Positions 1 through 12,168 of a DNA stretch of 64,000 bases are shown here, in pieces. The stretch is from Heterocephalus glaber. Taxonomy: Eukaryota; Chordata; Mammalia; Rodentia; Bathyergidae. A program made the translations under genes and the position numbers. Position 1 is the stretch's first letter. Every line of letters starts with the position of its first letter. The notes below the pieces were generated by a model. That model saw only the letters and a program-made list of their open reading frames with translations. It was not told the origin of the DNA and searched no databases. The DNA lies in the NCBI RefSeq assembly GCF_000247695.1, contig NW_004624801.1:310001-374000 (forward strand), in the 5' to 3' direction.

Positions 1-535
1 GTGTGAAATGGGAAGAAAAGGAGCAAAGGGGAAGGGGAAGTTGGAGGGGTAGGGAAAAGGAAAGAAGGGAATGGAATTAATATCAGAAAATGGAAAAATG
101 TAAACAAAGTTTTTGTAAATAGGGAGGGATGGAGGGGTTGAAGGGAGGGCAGGGGAAGGGGGAAAAAAAAAGAACCAAGAGAGATTATGTGGTGGTGCAA
201 ATTTCCAATGATGAATGTCATTGTATTGTATACCTAAAATGGACCAATGATTAAAATGAATAATTGATAATGTGAAATAGGAAGAAAAGGTCCAAAGGGG
301 TAGGGGAAGTGGGAGGGGTAGGGGAAAGGAAAGAAGGGAAAGGAAAAATGATGAGAAATGGGAAAAATGGAAACAAAGGTCTTTGCAAATAGGGAAGGGT
401 GGTGGTGGTGGTGAAGAGAGGGCAGGGAATGGGAAAAAATAAGAACCAAGATACATCATGTAAAAGTACAAGTTCCCAATGAGAAATGTAAACATATTGT
501 ATACCTAAAGTGTACCAATAAATAATTTAAGGGGA
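1..535 (+). mobile_element. L1 3' ends, two tandem copies of the G-rich 3' UTR
   Basis: A G/A-rich 3' UTR ending in GTATTGTATACCTAAAATG and ACCAATAA occurs twice in a row (about 1-246 and 247-535). The first copy is cut by the window edge. The same 3' UTR follows L1 coding-end sequence at 6482-6780 and 46040-46335, which identifies the family. Confidence 0.75.
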
Positions 536-3500
536 AAAAATTTGAAGTAGAGTGGGGCAGACATATCTTAGGAAAGCTTTAGCATCACCTCTGAGGCTAA
601 AATACCTCCCTATAGCCTAGTGTCTGCAAGGAGGAATAGCATATAACCTTCAATGTAGAAACCTGGCTCTAGCTTTATACACACATAAAAAAATGCACAT
701 CTATGGGTATGGCATTAACCCTCATGTACCACTTATAACTTAGTTGTAGTGACTTGGATTGCAATCCTAGCTCTTTAGACAACTCTCTGGCATGTAGTAA
801 ACTCCTTAATTTCTCCAAAATTTAGCTTATTAATTTCTAGACCATAAAAGACACAATACAACTTGGTTTTTAGGATTGCTGTTAGTATGCTAACAATATT
901 TGACACTAAGCCCCTCAAAGAAGAGATCCGGCAGTTTTGGGGGGTCATTGTCATGAAAGGCAAAAGCTGAAAGCACCCAGAGAAATCTTGATTGCTTCAC
1001 CAGTTGCTTATGGGTTGCCCTTCAAGGCTGTGGTGCCACACCGGTTACTTCCCTATAGGTGCTGATTCCCTGGCCAGTGATACTTAGAGTTGAGATTTTG
1101 AGATAGTGATGTTCTTACGAACTCAGAGTAAAATATCCTTGGAGCAAAGGGTGAGGGTAAAATGCCGAAATGTCACCAGGGTTGTGGTTCCCAGTGTGTC
1201 ATTTCCATACAAGAGCATTCTTTGATTCAAATGAGAACAGAGGTCACAAAGAGCCCTGTTCAGGGAAAAAGGTGGTGCCCGGCATACCATGCCGATGGGG
1301 CTGCAATGCTGAGCTCACCCTGGGCTCCAGAACTCAAGAACCTAGGAGAAGCTTTGAGGGGCTGAGGGGTGATGGGATAGGCCTTGGACTCCAGTGGTTT
1401 TTATGAGATTTTAGTAGCATTTAGCCAAATGTGAATGACTAACAGGACAGATATTTCCTTAGCCTATTATGTCTACTCTCTTAAAAGTTTGTGGATATGG
1501 GAGCTGGCATGGGAACACTCACAACTTGTTGACAATCTGTCTTTGATGATTGATTGTTAACTTTGTTCAATGAGGGCATCTAGTTTGTCCTTTGTATAAG
1601 CAAGTTATATGAGATTTGGGAATTCAAATGCCAATAAAGTTTATACTTCTCAGCTAAAGAGCCAATGTTTTTTTCTCTGGTCCTAAGCTCTAGGAAGGGT
1701 AAAAAAGAATTTTCATTCATAGCATAATCTTGCCATTGATATTTTAACATTCTACAGTACTCCCAAAACTCATCAATTGAATGAATTTTTCATAAAAGAT
1801 ATCTATCACCCGAGATGGCATTTTGATTACATTGAAGCAAAAGGTAATTTTATTACCAAGGAAAACATTTATCTCGGCTGCTGGATAAATTAGCTCCAGG
1901 AATTAAAGTTCAAACTCCTAAACTACCTTTTGCTCAACTACCCAGAATGTTTCCCTTGATTACATTTTTCTCATCTGATAGCTTGAATTCAAGAAATAGA
2001 AAATCATTTTGAATAAGCTGCAATGTATATAAATGAGGTGCTCTTTCAAGAGGCTATGATTTATTCTAAGTTAACTGGAACTCGATTTATCACTACTTTC
2101 TTTTTATGCCTTATCTATGACCCCAACTTCTTTCATTAGCCTAGAAAATAAGAATTATCCACAAAAGTAAAGTGCTAGGAAGTACTGCTATTTAGATTCT
2201 GGCAAAGTTTTTTTTAACCCAACCATCTTTCCTTTGGATTCAGTAGCATCATCTTCTCCTTGATAACTATTCTACCAGAGAAGTCACCCTTCCCAAGGGG
2301 CTGTCTTGGGAGACTATCTGTGGTGGACTTGGCAAGATTGAGCTTCTTAAAGGCAGTAATAGCCGCCATAGTTCTTAGACATGGTCCCTCAGATATAGTT
2401 AAATATTGATCGAATTAAGGAATACACAAAAGTGCTTTCTATGATCCTTTATAGGCACTGGTATATTTGACTAAATAATACAGAGACCCTTACAAATATG
2501 GTGTAAACATTTCATTGGGAGGTTAAGGAAAAAGTGCTCCCATCTCCCCAGACCCATCCCCCTTGATCATCAAATGAATATTTCACTCTGACAAATGCTG
2601 GGACATATCATTTCCCTTTATAAGGAAGTTTTCACTGACTTGGGTTACCAGTGTTTGTAAAAACATTCATGGATAATGAAATTCAAATCATCCAAATCAG
2701 GAATGAATGATTTATTTTTTTTCTGCACCACCATACTGGAAACAAAAGTCTAAGTGGAGGAGAAAGAATAGAAAATTAGATGCATGGAAATCCAAGAGTC
2801 TATCAAATACACTCTCACCTATCAACTACTGAAATCTTCTAGTATCTATAGCAAGTGGCAATGCTTTCCCACTAAGGGGCCTCAAGAAGGGACCCACTGA
2901 TAAAAAGCTAATCTTGTGTGATAGGCAACAGCAGTTTAATGTACTGTTTTAAGAAGCCATCCATCTGGATTTTCCTAAGAGGATCTTTTGTCTTTTACTT
3001 TAAGGCCTTCTCAATTTTATCTGTATTCACAGGGGGAAAGGGAATTGAGCCAACAACCAATAACATTTGCTTTATTTTCCTCCCCAATAAAGATGCCTCA
3101 AGTTTTCATTTTGACAGCTTAAAACAGAAACACAATCATTTAAAGGTCAAAGAAGTTGTAGACACTATCCAGGGAGTTCCTAGTCTACGAGCAAATCACA
3201 TCTGTGAGTTCAATGATTCCCGGCAGATAGAGTAGACTAATAAATAGACTCTCTAGAAACTGCCAAAAAGGACAGTTTTCAAGCAGTTCTCACAAATAGG
3301 AAAATAGCAGCAGAGATAGGATTTGGATTTCTGTTGGAATACCATAAATACCAAACTTCGAGAAGGTTAAAGGTCATGGCACATATGCTTTCCATAAATT
3401 ACATGTGTTTTTAGAATGAACAGTCAGAATCAAATAAAGCTGCTCTCAAACAAGACTACGTGGGGACTATTACAGGTCACTCATAGTTGACATGACATTT

Positions 3501-3945
3501 AGAACCATTGCAAAGAATGTGGTTGTCACTGCTGTAAGTAGAGAAGTGGCTGATGAGACCCCCATGATGCCTTCTCAGTGATACATGTAGCACTTCAGGG
3601 CAGCTCTCATGTCTTCCTGGAGGTTATGAAGGTCGAGGCAATGAGATGTTAAAGTAAATTCTTAAAAATGGCTGGGGAATAGCCAGCTTACAATTCATGA
3701 TAGGAAAAACAACCACGGCAGTTAACTCTGTCTTCATATGGATCTGTATTTGAAGGATGGCATTGATCTGAATATGGTGATTCCATATTCTGTCATTACT
3801 TGGTTCCATTGTGAATGTGATCATAGGGACAAGCCATATTATGATTAAGTACTTACCAAATACTACATCCTGGGAGAGGAGGTTTGGGATCATTGCTTTG
3901 TTTTATTCCTACAAGTGATCTGCAGTCCAGTGATCTGCACTTCCA
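536..3945. other. noncoding stretch, no gene recognised
   Basis: This is AT-rich sequence with only short ORFs (for example 2918-3235) that resemble nothing I recognise. No clear young repeat was seen. It may contain distal noncoding exons or enhancers of KCNJ16, but no feature supports a specific call. Confidence 0.4.
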
Positions 3946-4075
3946 GCAGAGCAAACATTAAGCTCCAGAGGGGTTGGTTAACTTGAGCAAAAATGCACAG
4001 TCCTATTACTGATTGAGCAAGCACATGAACTCAAACTCATGTCTGCCAGAATCTACTTTCAATTCTTAACGATTT
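3946..4075 (-). repeat. MIR SINE, degraded
   Basis: The segment resembles the reverse complement of the MIR core (AAGCTCCAGAGGGGTTGGTT, then GAGCAAGCACATGAACTCAAA), that is, the antisense 'gaggttaagtaacttgcc' region. It is old and diverged. Confidence 0.5.
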
Positions 4076-4299
4076 TAAATCAGTAGATCTCAGTCTGGAG
4101 TTTGCTTGAGAATCCACTGGTGCTATCAAATTAGAAGGACTGAGACAGGGTCCCAAGGTTCTGCAAGGGTCAGTCAGCCCACCGGGATTTGAAAGCAAGT
4201 TGTTAGAAGACTACATTTTTGAGAACACTGCCATGCTATATGGCTTATGGGGCCTTTATCTGGGACGGTAGAGTTCGTGAATATGTATTTATTAAGAAC

Positions 4300-4478
4300 T
4301 GCAGCCAGGCATGGGGGCACTAAAATCCTAGCACCCTGGGAGGCTGAGGCAGGAGGAGTGCAAGGTCAAACCCAGCCTGGCAACTTGGTGATTTAATGAG
4401 ATCCTGTCTCAAAGAAAAATATAAAAATGGCCTGGAGATGTAATACAGTGTGATGAGCCTGGGTTCAATGCCCCGTAC

Positions 4479-4482
<4 letters not shown>
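4300..4482 (+). mobile_element. B1+ID dimeric SINE
   Basis: A 7SL-derived B1-like head (GCCAGGCATGGGGGCACT and GGGAGGCTGAGGCAGGAGGA) is followed by a short A-rich linker and an ID/tRNA-like unit (GGTTCAATGCCCCGTACCA). It ends directly in a CA microsatellite, which probably grew from its A-rich tail. Confidence 0.8.
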
Positions 4483-4518
<36 letters not shown>

Positions 4519-4555
4519 ATGCATACACACACATACACACTCACAAGCACACACA
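4480..4555. repeat. (CA)n microsatellite
   Basis: A CA run of about 18 units is followed by interrupted ATACACAC and CACAAGCACAC units. It adjoins the 3' tail of the preceding SINE. Confidence 0.95.
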
Positions 4556-4559
4556 AAGA

Positions 4560-5930
4560 ATTGGTTAGGGTCAGCTATTTAAGCAAATTTACCTCCTAAA
4601 TCCATGATTGCCTTCCTCTGAATTCATACATTTAAAGGGCCATTTCTTTGAGTTTAAAATCTGTCGACACATACTTTAAATATATACTGATCCATAACAG
4701 CATAATTCTTAAAATTTCCTATCCAAAGTTAATATGAAACATATTAATACAAAAGAAAGGTTCCTAAACCAGACCTTGCTGCACCAATCCCCAAATCAAA
4801 GGTATTAGCAACTCAGTGTGGTCTGGAATGGGCAAGGGGTAAGGGGACACTGAATCTGGGCCTCCTCTCTGATGCCTGGTGGTTCTAATGCGGAGTTATG
4901 CAGCCCTGACATGTTACCAGCTGCTTTCATGATTTCTCCAATTGGTCTCCAGTGGCCAAGTCTGATTCGACTCTTTTGTTCCCCCCCAACTCCTTGTTTT
5001 AAATGAGATCTGGTTTTACTTAAGACAAATTAAATGTCACTGTATTTGTTTCTCTGAATTGTTCCAACAAAAATTACAGCATCAATGTCTGACTTTAATG
5101 TCTGTAAGACTGTCTGCCTCTTTAGGCTATTTATAGCTGCCTTTTAAAAGGTCTAATAAATGCTTTTAGATTGCTATTGGTTTGTTTTCTCTTCACAGAG
5201 CCCGAGAATTGGTACACTTCAAAGTAGAAACTAAAAATACCTGTTTTCTTTTTTTTTTTTTTGCAAAACACATGTGTACCTATTATGAAATTCTAGAAAT
5301 ATAAATATGTAAATAGAGGGAAAAGAAGAAAAAAATTAATCATGCCAAACCAAGAAGGTCACAGCTAATATTTTATTGTCTTTCACTGTGTCTTTGCCCC
5401 TGTTTAAATGTTTAAATTTTAAAAATCATATTATGCTCAAGCTGTTTTGTAATTCTGTTTTTATTTGCGTTAAACAATCGGTTTTAAACTTTCTTTCCAT
5501 AATTATTCCACTCCATCACTTTTGATGGTCACAGAGTACTTATAAAATTGTAGCACTAACTATAAATGAATTGCACATGTATTAGGTGGTTAGCTTATAG
5601 CCAAATTTTGCCACTACAAGTAGACCTCCAATGTAATCAAGCCAAACCTTTGTGCTCACTCATGGTAGTTTCTTTAGAATGAATTTTTACATGTGGAATT
5701 GCTGGATTAAAAATGTATGCCAAATTCACAGAATATTATCACACACAGCTAACTGAGCTTTAGAAATACTTCAAATTAAATATATAGATAGATGTGTTTG
5801 GAAATATCTTTAAGAAGACAATTTAATAATATGCATTAGAACTAGAGGAGCCACTTTGGTAATAATTCAGTTATAGATTTTAAAATTTTAATTATGCACT
5901 TTTTAATTCTGGGCACAAAGTTTTTACAAC
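4560..5930. other. noncoding stretch, no gene recognised
   Basis: AT-rich sequence with poly-T near 5247-5263 and no credible ORF. I see no recognisable element. Confidence 0.4.
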
Positions 5931-5933
5931 TAG

Positions 5934-6785
5934 AGATTATCCAGAGAATTGTGCAGCCTAGTTGGATGAAGTTGTTACTCCTAAGAAAGCTTACATCACA
6001 GAAAGAATGGCTGCTATCAATAAATCAACCAATAACAAATGCTGGTGGGGGTGTGGGGAGAAAGGAACCCTTCTCCATTGTTGGTGGGAGTGCAGACTGG
6101 TGCATCCACTGTGGAAATCAGGATGGAAATACCTCAAAGAACTAGGACTAGAGGTCCCATTCCACCCAGCTACCACCCTGCTGAGTATTTTCCCCAAAGA
6201 ATTAAAAGAATCATACCACAGCAATATATGTGCACCCATGTTTATAACGGCACAGTTTGTAATAGCTAAAGCTTGGAAACAGCCCAAGTGCCCATCAACT
6301 GGAAACTGGATAAAGAAGATGTGGTTTTTTAATAAAATGGAGTACTACTCAGCCATAAAGAACGAGAAACTAGAGACCTTTATAGCTAAATGGATGCATA
6401 TTGAGGCCATACTGTTAAGTGAAATAAATAGGACACACATGTGTAAATACCGAATAGTTTCTCTGGTGTGAGAAACTGAAAGTGTAAATAAGACTTAAAA
6501 TGATTAAAATGAATAATTGATAATTTGAAATAGGAAGAAAAGGTCCAAAGGTGTAGGGGTGGTGGGAGGGGAAGGGGAAAGGAAAGAAGGGAAAGGAAAA
6601 ATTATGAGAAAAGAAAAAAATAGAAATGAAATCTATGTAAATAGGGAAGGATGGAGGGGGTGAAGGGCACACAAGTAATGGGGAAAAAAAAGAAGAATGG
6701 AGATATATCATGTGCAGGTACAAGCACCCAATGATAAATGTAAATGTATTGTATACCTAAAATGTACCAGTAAAAGAATTTAAGG
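5934..6785 (+). mobile_element. 5'-truncated L1 3' end
   Basis: The segment carries the conserved L1 3' region: GGAGAAAGGAACCC, CATCCACTGTGGAAATCA, CCATCAACTGGAAACTGGAT and GAGTACTACTCAGCCATAAA. Next come the G-rich 3' UTR and the terminal GTATACCTAAAATGTACCA with an A-rich end. A 169-codon open frame (5962-6471) lies inside, but it has no gene function of its own. Confidence 0.9.
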
Positions 6786-6974
6786 AAAGAAAGAAAGCTT
6801 ATAAATAAAAATCGATGATTTTTAAAAAATCTGCCTATAACCTGGCAACTATAAGACAGGAGAGAAGGAATTGATGTCTGGTATTTGAAGAACTGTCAGA
6901 CTTAATGGAGTACTGATTCTTTTACTAGGACTGAAATTTCCTTGAGAATACATATTGTCTTTGTAGTGTTCAAC

Positions 6975-7140
6975 TATTTATTCGTTCATTTCTTTAGAGT
7001 AAAATTAGTAAACACCTAAATGCCACATATTGCAATCGCTCCTTGGGTGTAGTGATAAATTAAAATTATGGCCCTTTTCTCATGGAGTTTACAACCTAGT
7101 CCATGAGGCAATCAATGAATCCTTCAATCAGTCATCAATC
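6975..7140 (-). repeat. ancient L2-like repeat
   Basis: The phrase CTCATGGAGTTTACAACCTAGT and the surrounding order resemble the antisense 3' region of L2. It is highly diverged, so assignment is tentative. Confidence 0.4.
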
Positions 7141-7159
7141 TTGTGTATTAAGGCAGGTT

Positions 7160-7925
7160 TTGGCTGACTGTTCTGTAATGAACCAAAGAAGGTAAGATAA
7201 TATTTAAGATGGTAAATGTTTTAGGCTATGTGGACCATGTGGTCTCTGTTAGAACTGTTCAACTCTGTAGATTTGTGTGATGTAGCAGAGGGAAGACTTT
7301 CTCTTTACCCGTTGAGGGTTCAATAAGTAAGTCCATAAAATAAACAGATGATAGATGATATCAAGAAAAATTATATGTAAATATGGATATATGCATTATG
7401 CCCACCAGGTATCACAAGAAAGAATGAATACTAAAAACTAATGAGATTTAAATGTTTATACACCCTGTTCATAGAGGCATGGGGAGCATCTTAAGGGAAA
7501 GTAAATGATTGGGGGAATAATGAATGAGCCCATAGAAGAATAGGTGACCATTTGTGACAAAGTTTGTTGGGTATGGTCTGGACCTACAATTTCTTTTCCT
7601 CTGATACCAGTTAATGTGCTGCTCTTGAGGAAACTCTGGAGGAGTTAATGGCAAATTGAGTTAACAGTTTTTGGAAGATCTCTCCATAGGTAGATAAGGG
7701 GAACCTAGAGAAGGCATCTGTACCCACTGTCCCCCAAGTTCCCTCAGTTCAAAATAGCATGTCAAAGTGGCCTATTTTGGTGTAGCATTTCCTGCACTCC
7801 TCCAGTGAACTATGTAGCCACAAATACTATAAAAGCAGTGGCCTGACTGTGTTCCAATAAAACTTTATTTGCAGAAACAATCAGTGACTCTGCTTTTGCC
7901 CTCAGGCTGTAGTTTTCCAAGCCTG
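7160..7925 (+). mobile_element. MER5-type hAT (Charlie) element, split by an insertion
   Basis: The first part (about 7160-7285) has TTCTGTAATGAACCAAAGAAGG then TTTTAGGCTATGTGGACCAT. The second part (about 7812-7925) has CTGTGTTCCAATAAAACTTT and a TGTAGTTTTCCAAGCC-type end. Together they follow the MER5A order. About 520 bp of other sequence lies between them; I do not recognise it. Confidence 0.7.
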
Positions 7926-8071
7926 GTGTTAGTGAAAGGAAGATGCAGTGCAGAGCTCTCTCAGATGGAACAGCAAGGAGAGTAGGAGGAGGTACTTTCA
8001 ACCGAAGGGCAGAAGTCAGAGTATGCAATACCAATTACTTAGTTTTAATGGGAAGACACTGGAGGGTTTTT

Positions 8072-8160
8072 GGTTTGTTTGTTTTGCAGAGCTAGAATCC
8101 AACCTATGACCTTATGTGTGCTAGGCAAGCACTCTACAGTTGAACTATACCCCTAGCCCT
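8072..8160 (-). mobile_element. ID-type SINE
   Basis: This is an antisense tRNA-like unit (GCTAGGCAAGCACTCTACAGT, then GAACTATACCCCTAGCCCT). GACACTGGAG occurs on both sides (8055-8064 and 8161-8170), a likely target-site duplication. Confidence 0.7.
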
Positions 8161-8369
8161 GACACTGGAGAGTTTTAATGCTTTTATTTTTAAAAAATAG
8201 AATAAAGTGAAACAAGGGCAAAAATTGAAGACTTGATAGGAAGCTTTTGATGTGGTGCACTGAAGACATGGTCCATTGAAAATGTGATAATTTTGACAGC
8301 CGGAAGGGCCAGTTAAGTACCTATTTTGATGACGACCCAATGTATTGGGACCCGCTGATAGAATGCATA

Positions 8370-8745
8370 ATAGTATGGTATGCTTTATATCTAGATGTCC
8401 CCCAAAGAACTCATGCACACAAAGGCTGTGCTTTTGAAGGGTTTCTCCACCATGGGGGTGCTATGGCTAAATGTCCCGTTAGGATGGGCACTAGTCCAAA
8501 GAGGCAGGTCACTGGGGTGTGACCTGGAAGTGTTATCTCCTGCTCAGGCCACTCCCTTCTCTCTCTGCTTCCTGGCTGCCATGATGTGAGCACGTTTCCT
8601 CTTCCACAGGTCCTTCCGCCATGCTGTTTCCTGTTTGGAGTCTGCCAACCATGGGCTAAACCTTCTAAAACTATGACTCCGAATAAAACTCTCCTCCTTT
8701 AAGTTGGGGGTGTCAGGTTTTGTGTGTGAGGGACAAGAAAATGAC
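8370..8745 (+). mobile_element. solo MaLR/ORR1-like LTR
   Basis: The segment matches, in order, the LTR-like sequence near 48.7-49.5 kb: CTAGATGTCCCCCAAAG at the start, CTCTGCTTCCTGGCTGCCATG in the middle, then ACTATGACTCCGAATAAAACT and a TTTAAGTTG-type end. The AATAAA is the probable LTR poly(A) signal. There is no internal coding sequence. Confidence 0.65.
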
Positions 8746-9180
8746 TTAAGATATAGGAGTAAATTAGATCAATGAGACCATACTCTTACATATAGAAGAG
8801 ATTTAAAATGTATATATTAAACTGGATTTTGACTGATTTTTGTTATTCAAGCAAGCATACTGTCATTGGTTAACACAATGACAGAAGAAAATATTGAAAA
8901 CATATCACAGGGCTTATAACACTGAAGGAATTACGGACAAAGAGAACCTGACTCTGGAGTAAAAAGAAACACAAGGCAAAATGAAAATATATTCTTTAGG
9001 ACTGTCTGCTAAGAAATTATGACCTGTATCTCCTTGAACACTTAGGTGTATGCATCACCTAACAACACACTCCTCCTGACTCCTTATAGATCCTGAAATA
9101 ATAGTATTTAACACCTTTGTGTCATTTCCTTAAGATCTAGCCAGTCTTGATTGAGGAATTCTAATTAGTCACCCCTAAGT

Positions 9181-9292
9181 CATATATATATACACATATA
9201 TATATATGTGTATATATATGTGTGTATATACGTATATACGTATATACACATATATATATACACATATATATGTGTGTATATATATGTATAGG
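9181..9292. repeat. TA/TG alternating purine-pyrimidine microsatellite
   Basis: About 110 bp of nearly uninterrupted alternating TA and TG/CA units, with repeated ACGTATAT and CACATATATATA blocks. It is rich in local palindromes. Confidence 0.95.
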
Positions 9293-9329
9293 CTCCTCTT
9301 GCTGGGAAAAGAAATACAATAGTAAGAGA

Positions 9330-9720
9330 TAGCATCTGCTACACCTGATGGCACTATCCTAATTCTAACCACCTATTCACCCATTTGATTATTGAAATCA
9401 CTTCCTAGTTTACCTCCCTCTAGTTTACCTCCTCTCTATCAGATAGCCAAAGTGACCTACACAAAAGTTATTGAGCAATGGCCTCACTGAAGGTGGTTCA
9501 ATAGCTTGTACTGTTCTTGGGAGTTTAAAGACTCAAACCTTTAATGCTATCTATAAGGTCTTTTATGCTCTTGATCCCTAGCCTCAACTCTCCCTTCCCC
9601 CAACCCTGCACACATTCAGTTCTTTGAAAACGTGCCTTATTGCATCTTTGAGTCACAGAGCCTTGGTAGATGCCTATTCCTCTTGCTAGTAAAGTTTTTC
9701 TTTCTCTTTTATTTAATAGT
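9330..9720 (+). repeat. L2 LINE fragment
   Basis: The order matches the L2 3' region: CAAAGTGACCTACACA, TATAAGGTCTTTTATGCTCTTGA, CCCCAACCCTGCACACATTCA, TGAAAACGTGCCTTATTGC. It is diverged. Confidence 0.6.
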
Positions 9721-10703
9721 CATTTCCATTTTATTTTTCCCAACAGTTGTGATATCTATCTCTGGGACTAGATAAGGACCAATTATGATAAACTATCAGA
9801 GAAGAGATAGTTATTCTGGTTAAAGATTAAAGGAGGACTATAAAACAGGGAGTTTCCAAGGTGCTAGCTACTTTTCTGTTTCAAGCAATATCTTTTATTC
9901 CTTGCAAAAACTTTTTGGTGAATAAACCAACTATTTTTCCCATGTTCTGAAGAAATATATTGAGGCTTAAAGATATTTGTAAGATGATGATATTATGCAA
10001 CTAAGTTATGGTAAAACAGTTACCAAAATTCAAGTCTTTTTTCTCCACATTCCTGCCCTGTATCAACTCTCCTGTTAGATTGTGCTGTGGAGCTTGGACT
10101 GCATGCCTTAGTGGCAGGAGGTTAATATATCAAGTTGAGAACAATCAGTCAACATCAAAGTGGCAAGAGATGGGGTAGAAGGCAGGCTGTTATGTAAACC
10201 AGGTGAAACCAGCTGATGGATTAGTACAACCTGAAGTCAGTGCTAAAACTCAGAGAAATTCCTGTAATGCTAGATTCTTATGAGAAGGAGGTCTTAAAAT
10301 TAGCTGAGAACAAGAGACAGCAGCCAAATTACACTGATAAACAGTTAGAGCCTTAACAACTAGACAGTGACTATGCCTTAAACAAACAAAATAGGTTAGA
10401 GATCCAGGTCTGAGCTGGAGCATTCTTCCCTGAGGCTAGGCATGAAGAGCTTGCTCCACTTGAATGTTGGCTCCTGGGCCAAACCTTTTCTGATGGCCTC
10501 ATGAAACCTTTCTCCTTGCTCCCCTCCCTTCTCCACACTGGCACTTCATTTGGCTTTCTCCATGGTAGTCATGACTCTCAAAGATTATTTTTTGTTTTCA
10601 TGTTTGTTGATGTCCACTCTAACATGCATACTCCACAACCAAAGGTGGGAGTCTGTATTCTAAGGCCTGGAAATGCGTGGATATGTGGTGAGAATTCTGT
10701 TGT

Positions 10704-10704
<1 letters not shown>

Positions 10705-10748
<44 letters not shown>

Positions 10749-10750
10749 AT
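10705..10750. repeat. (AAAT)n microsatellite
   Basis: About eleven AAAT units immediately precede a B1+ID SINE. Confidence 0.95.
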
Positions 10751-10751
10751 G

Positions 10752-10915
10752 GAGGGGGAGCCAGGCGTGGTGGCACATTCAGGACCTTAAATAGAGGAGG
10801 ATTTAAAATTCAGAAGGAAAGTATAAATAAAAAGAACTGGGGATATAGCTCAGTGGTAGAGTACTTGCCTAGCATAGGTAAGACCCTGGGTTCAACCCTC
10901 AGTACCACACAGGCT
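10752..10915 (+). mobile_element. B1+ID dimeric SINE
   Basis: A short B1-like head (AGCCAGGCGTGGTGGCACA) is followed by a linker and then a well-preserved ID unit (CTGGGGATATAGCTCAGTGG, then GGGTTCAACCCTCAGTACC) that retains A-box- and B-box-like pol III sequences. Confidence 0.85.
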
Positions 10916-11607
10916 CAAAATGAAAATAATTAGGAATAAATTATCCAATAGACAGTTTAGAGGTCATTGGGGAAATTTTTTCTTTATACACAAAGAAAGA
11001 TTGTATCTTTAAAAAAATTTTATTGGTATGCTTGTAATACACAGTTATTAAATTCATCTTGGAAGATTGGTATATATACATGTGAGATTTTGATCTTTTT
11101 TTTTCCTCCTGCTCCCTCAATTTTCCTCTTTCCCTAGATCTTCTTTGCATCTCCAAAGAGTCTACCTCCTTGTCTCTTGCCATCTCTCTTTTATTTAGTT
11201 CTTTGAAGCATTTATATTTTGAGTCTCTCATACTAGAGAAAATCATGTGACATTTAACCTTCTATATCTGAAATATTTTTCTTAGTAATGGATGGATCTT
11301 GAATTATGTTGTTTAAAGGACATACCATAGTATCCTACCATATCTAACTTCTCCGTTAATCCAGGTCCATCTCAAGGTATAGTGAGGCTGCTCAGGCCAA
11401 CATTCAGTCAAAACAGGGAGGGTTAGGCTGGTTTTCAAGATAAGAACAAGAGAAGCAGCTTAGTCAAATATGTACATACAATTTAAGACAAAGATTAAAC
11501 ATGATAATCACCTTGTGGATTTTTTTCACCTGTTTGCCAAAGTTGTTAGTCTTGTTTCCTTTAGGTTGGTTCTCCAAATAAATAACAATATGAATCTTAA
11601 ACTAAAT

Positions 11608-11651
<44 letters not shown>
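11608..11651. repeat. (TG)n microsatellite
   Basis: A TG run interrupted once by a TTTG unit. Confidence 0.95.
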
Positions 11652-11652
<1 letters not shown>

Positions 11653-11929
11653 AGAATGAGGAATGAGAAATATGCCTATTGGGCAGTTATTAAAAAGAAA
11701 AGAAAATCACCTAGTCTCTGGAGTTTTGGAGAATGGGAAGAGGACAGAAAAGTGGTCCTAATGGCTTACTGGTAGACATTATCCCTGGATTTAAATAGAA
11801 GTATTTATTTGGAGCTATATTCTATGTGCCATAATGTCATACCGATGGAAAGATTTTTGAGATGGTTAAAACAAATGCCCAGATATTTTAAAGAGGGGGA
11901 AACTGAGTCCACACAAGATTCATATTCAT

Positions 11930-12118
11930 GCAATAATTATTGAACAACTACCATGTACTTGTGCCATTCAAACCTCATAGTCACTCAGCGATGCAGGTAT
12001 TGTGTCCCTATACCATGCATGAGTACTTTGAGGCTCTGAGAAATATGGCATATACAAGATGCTCAGGTAATTGAGAAAAGGTCTGGAGCTGGAGTCTATT
12101 CTCTAATTCAGAGCTTCT
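11930..12118 (-). repeat. MIR SINE
   Basis: ATTATTGAACAACTACCATG, then AACCTCATAGTCACTCAGC and TTTGAGGCTCTGAGAAAT follow the reverse complement of MIR. The copy is diverged. Confidence 0.65.
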
Positions 12119-12129
12119 CTTCAAATTGG

Positions 12130-12168
12130 AAGAAAGAAAGAAAAAGAAAGAAAGAAAGAAAGAAAGAG
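12130..12168. repeat. (AAAG)n microsatellite
   Basis: A run of AAAG units with one AAAAAG interruption. Confidence 0.95.

Noticed and set aside
5962..6471. 169-codon open frame
   Set aside because: It lies inside a 5'-truncated L1 3' end and has homologous broken copies elsewhere in the window. It is not a host gene.
9175..9372. 65-codon Tyr/Ile/His-rich frame
   Set aside because: It is a translation of the TA/TG microsatellite.
10833..10915. tRNA gene
   Set aside because: The A-box- and B-box-like sequence belongs to an ID SINE; there is no full cloverleaf, and an A-rich tail follows the same unit elsewhere.
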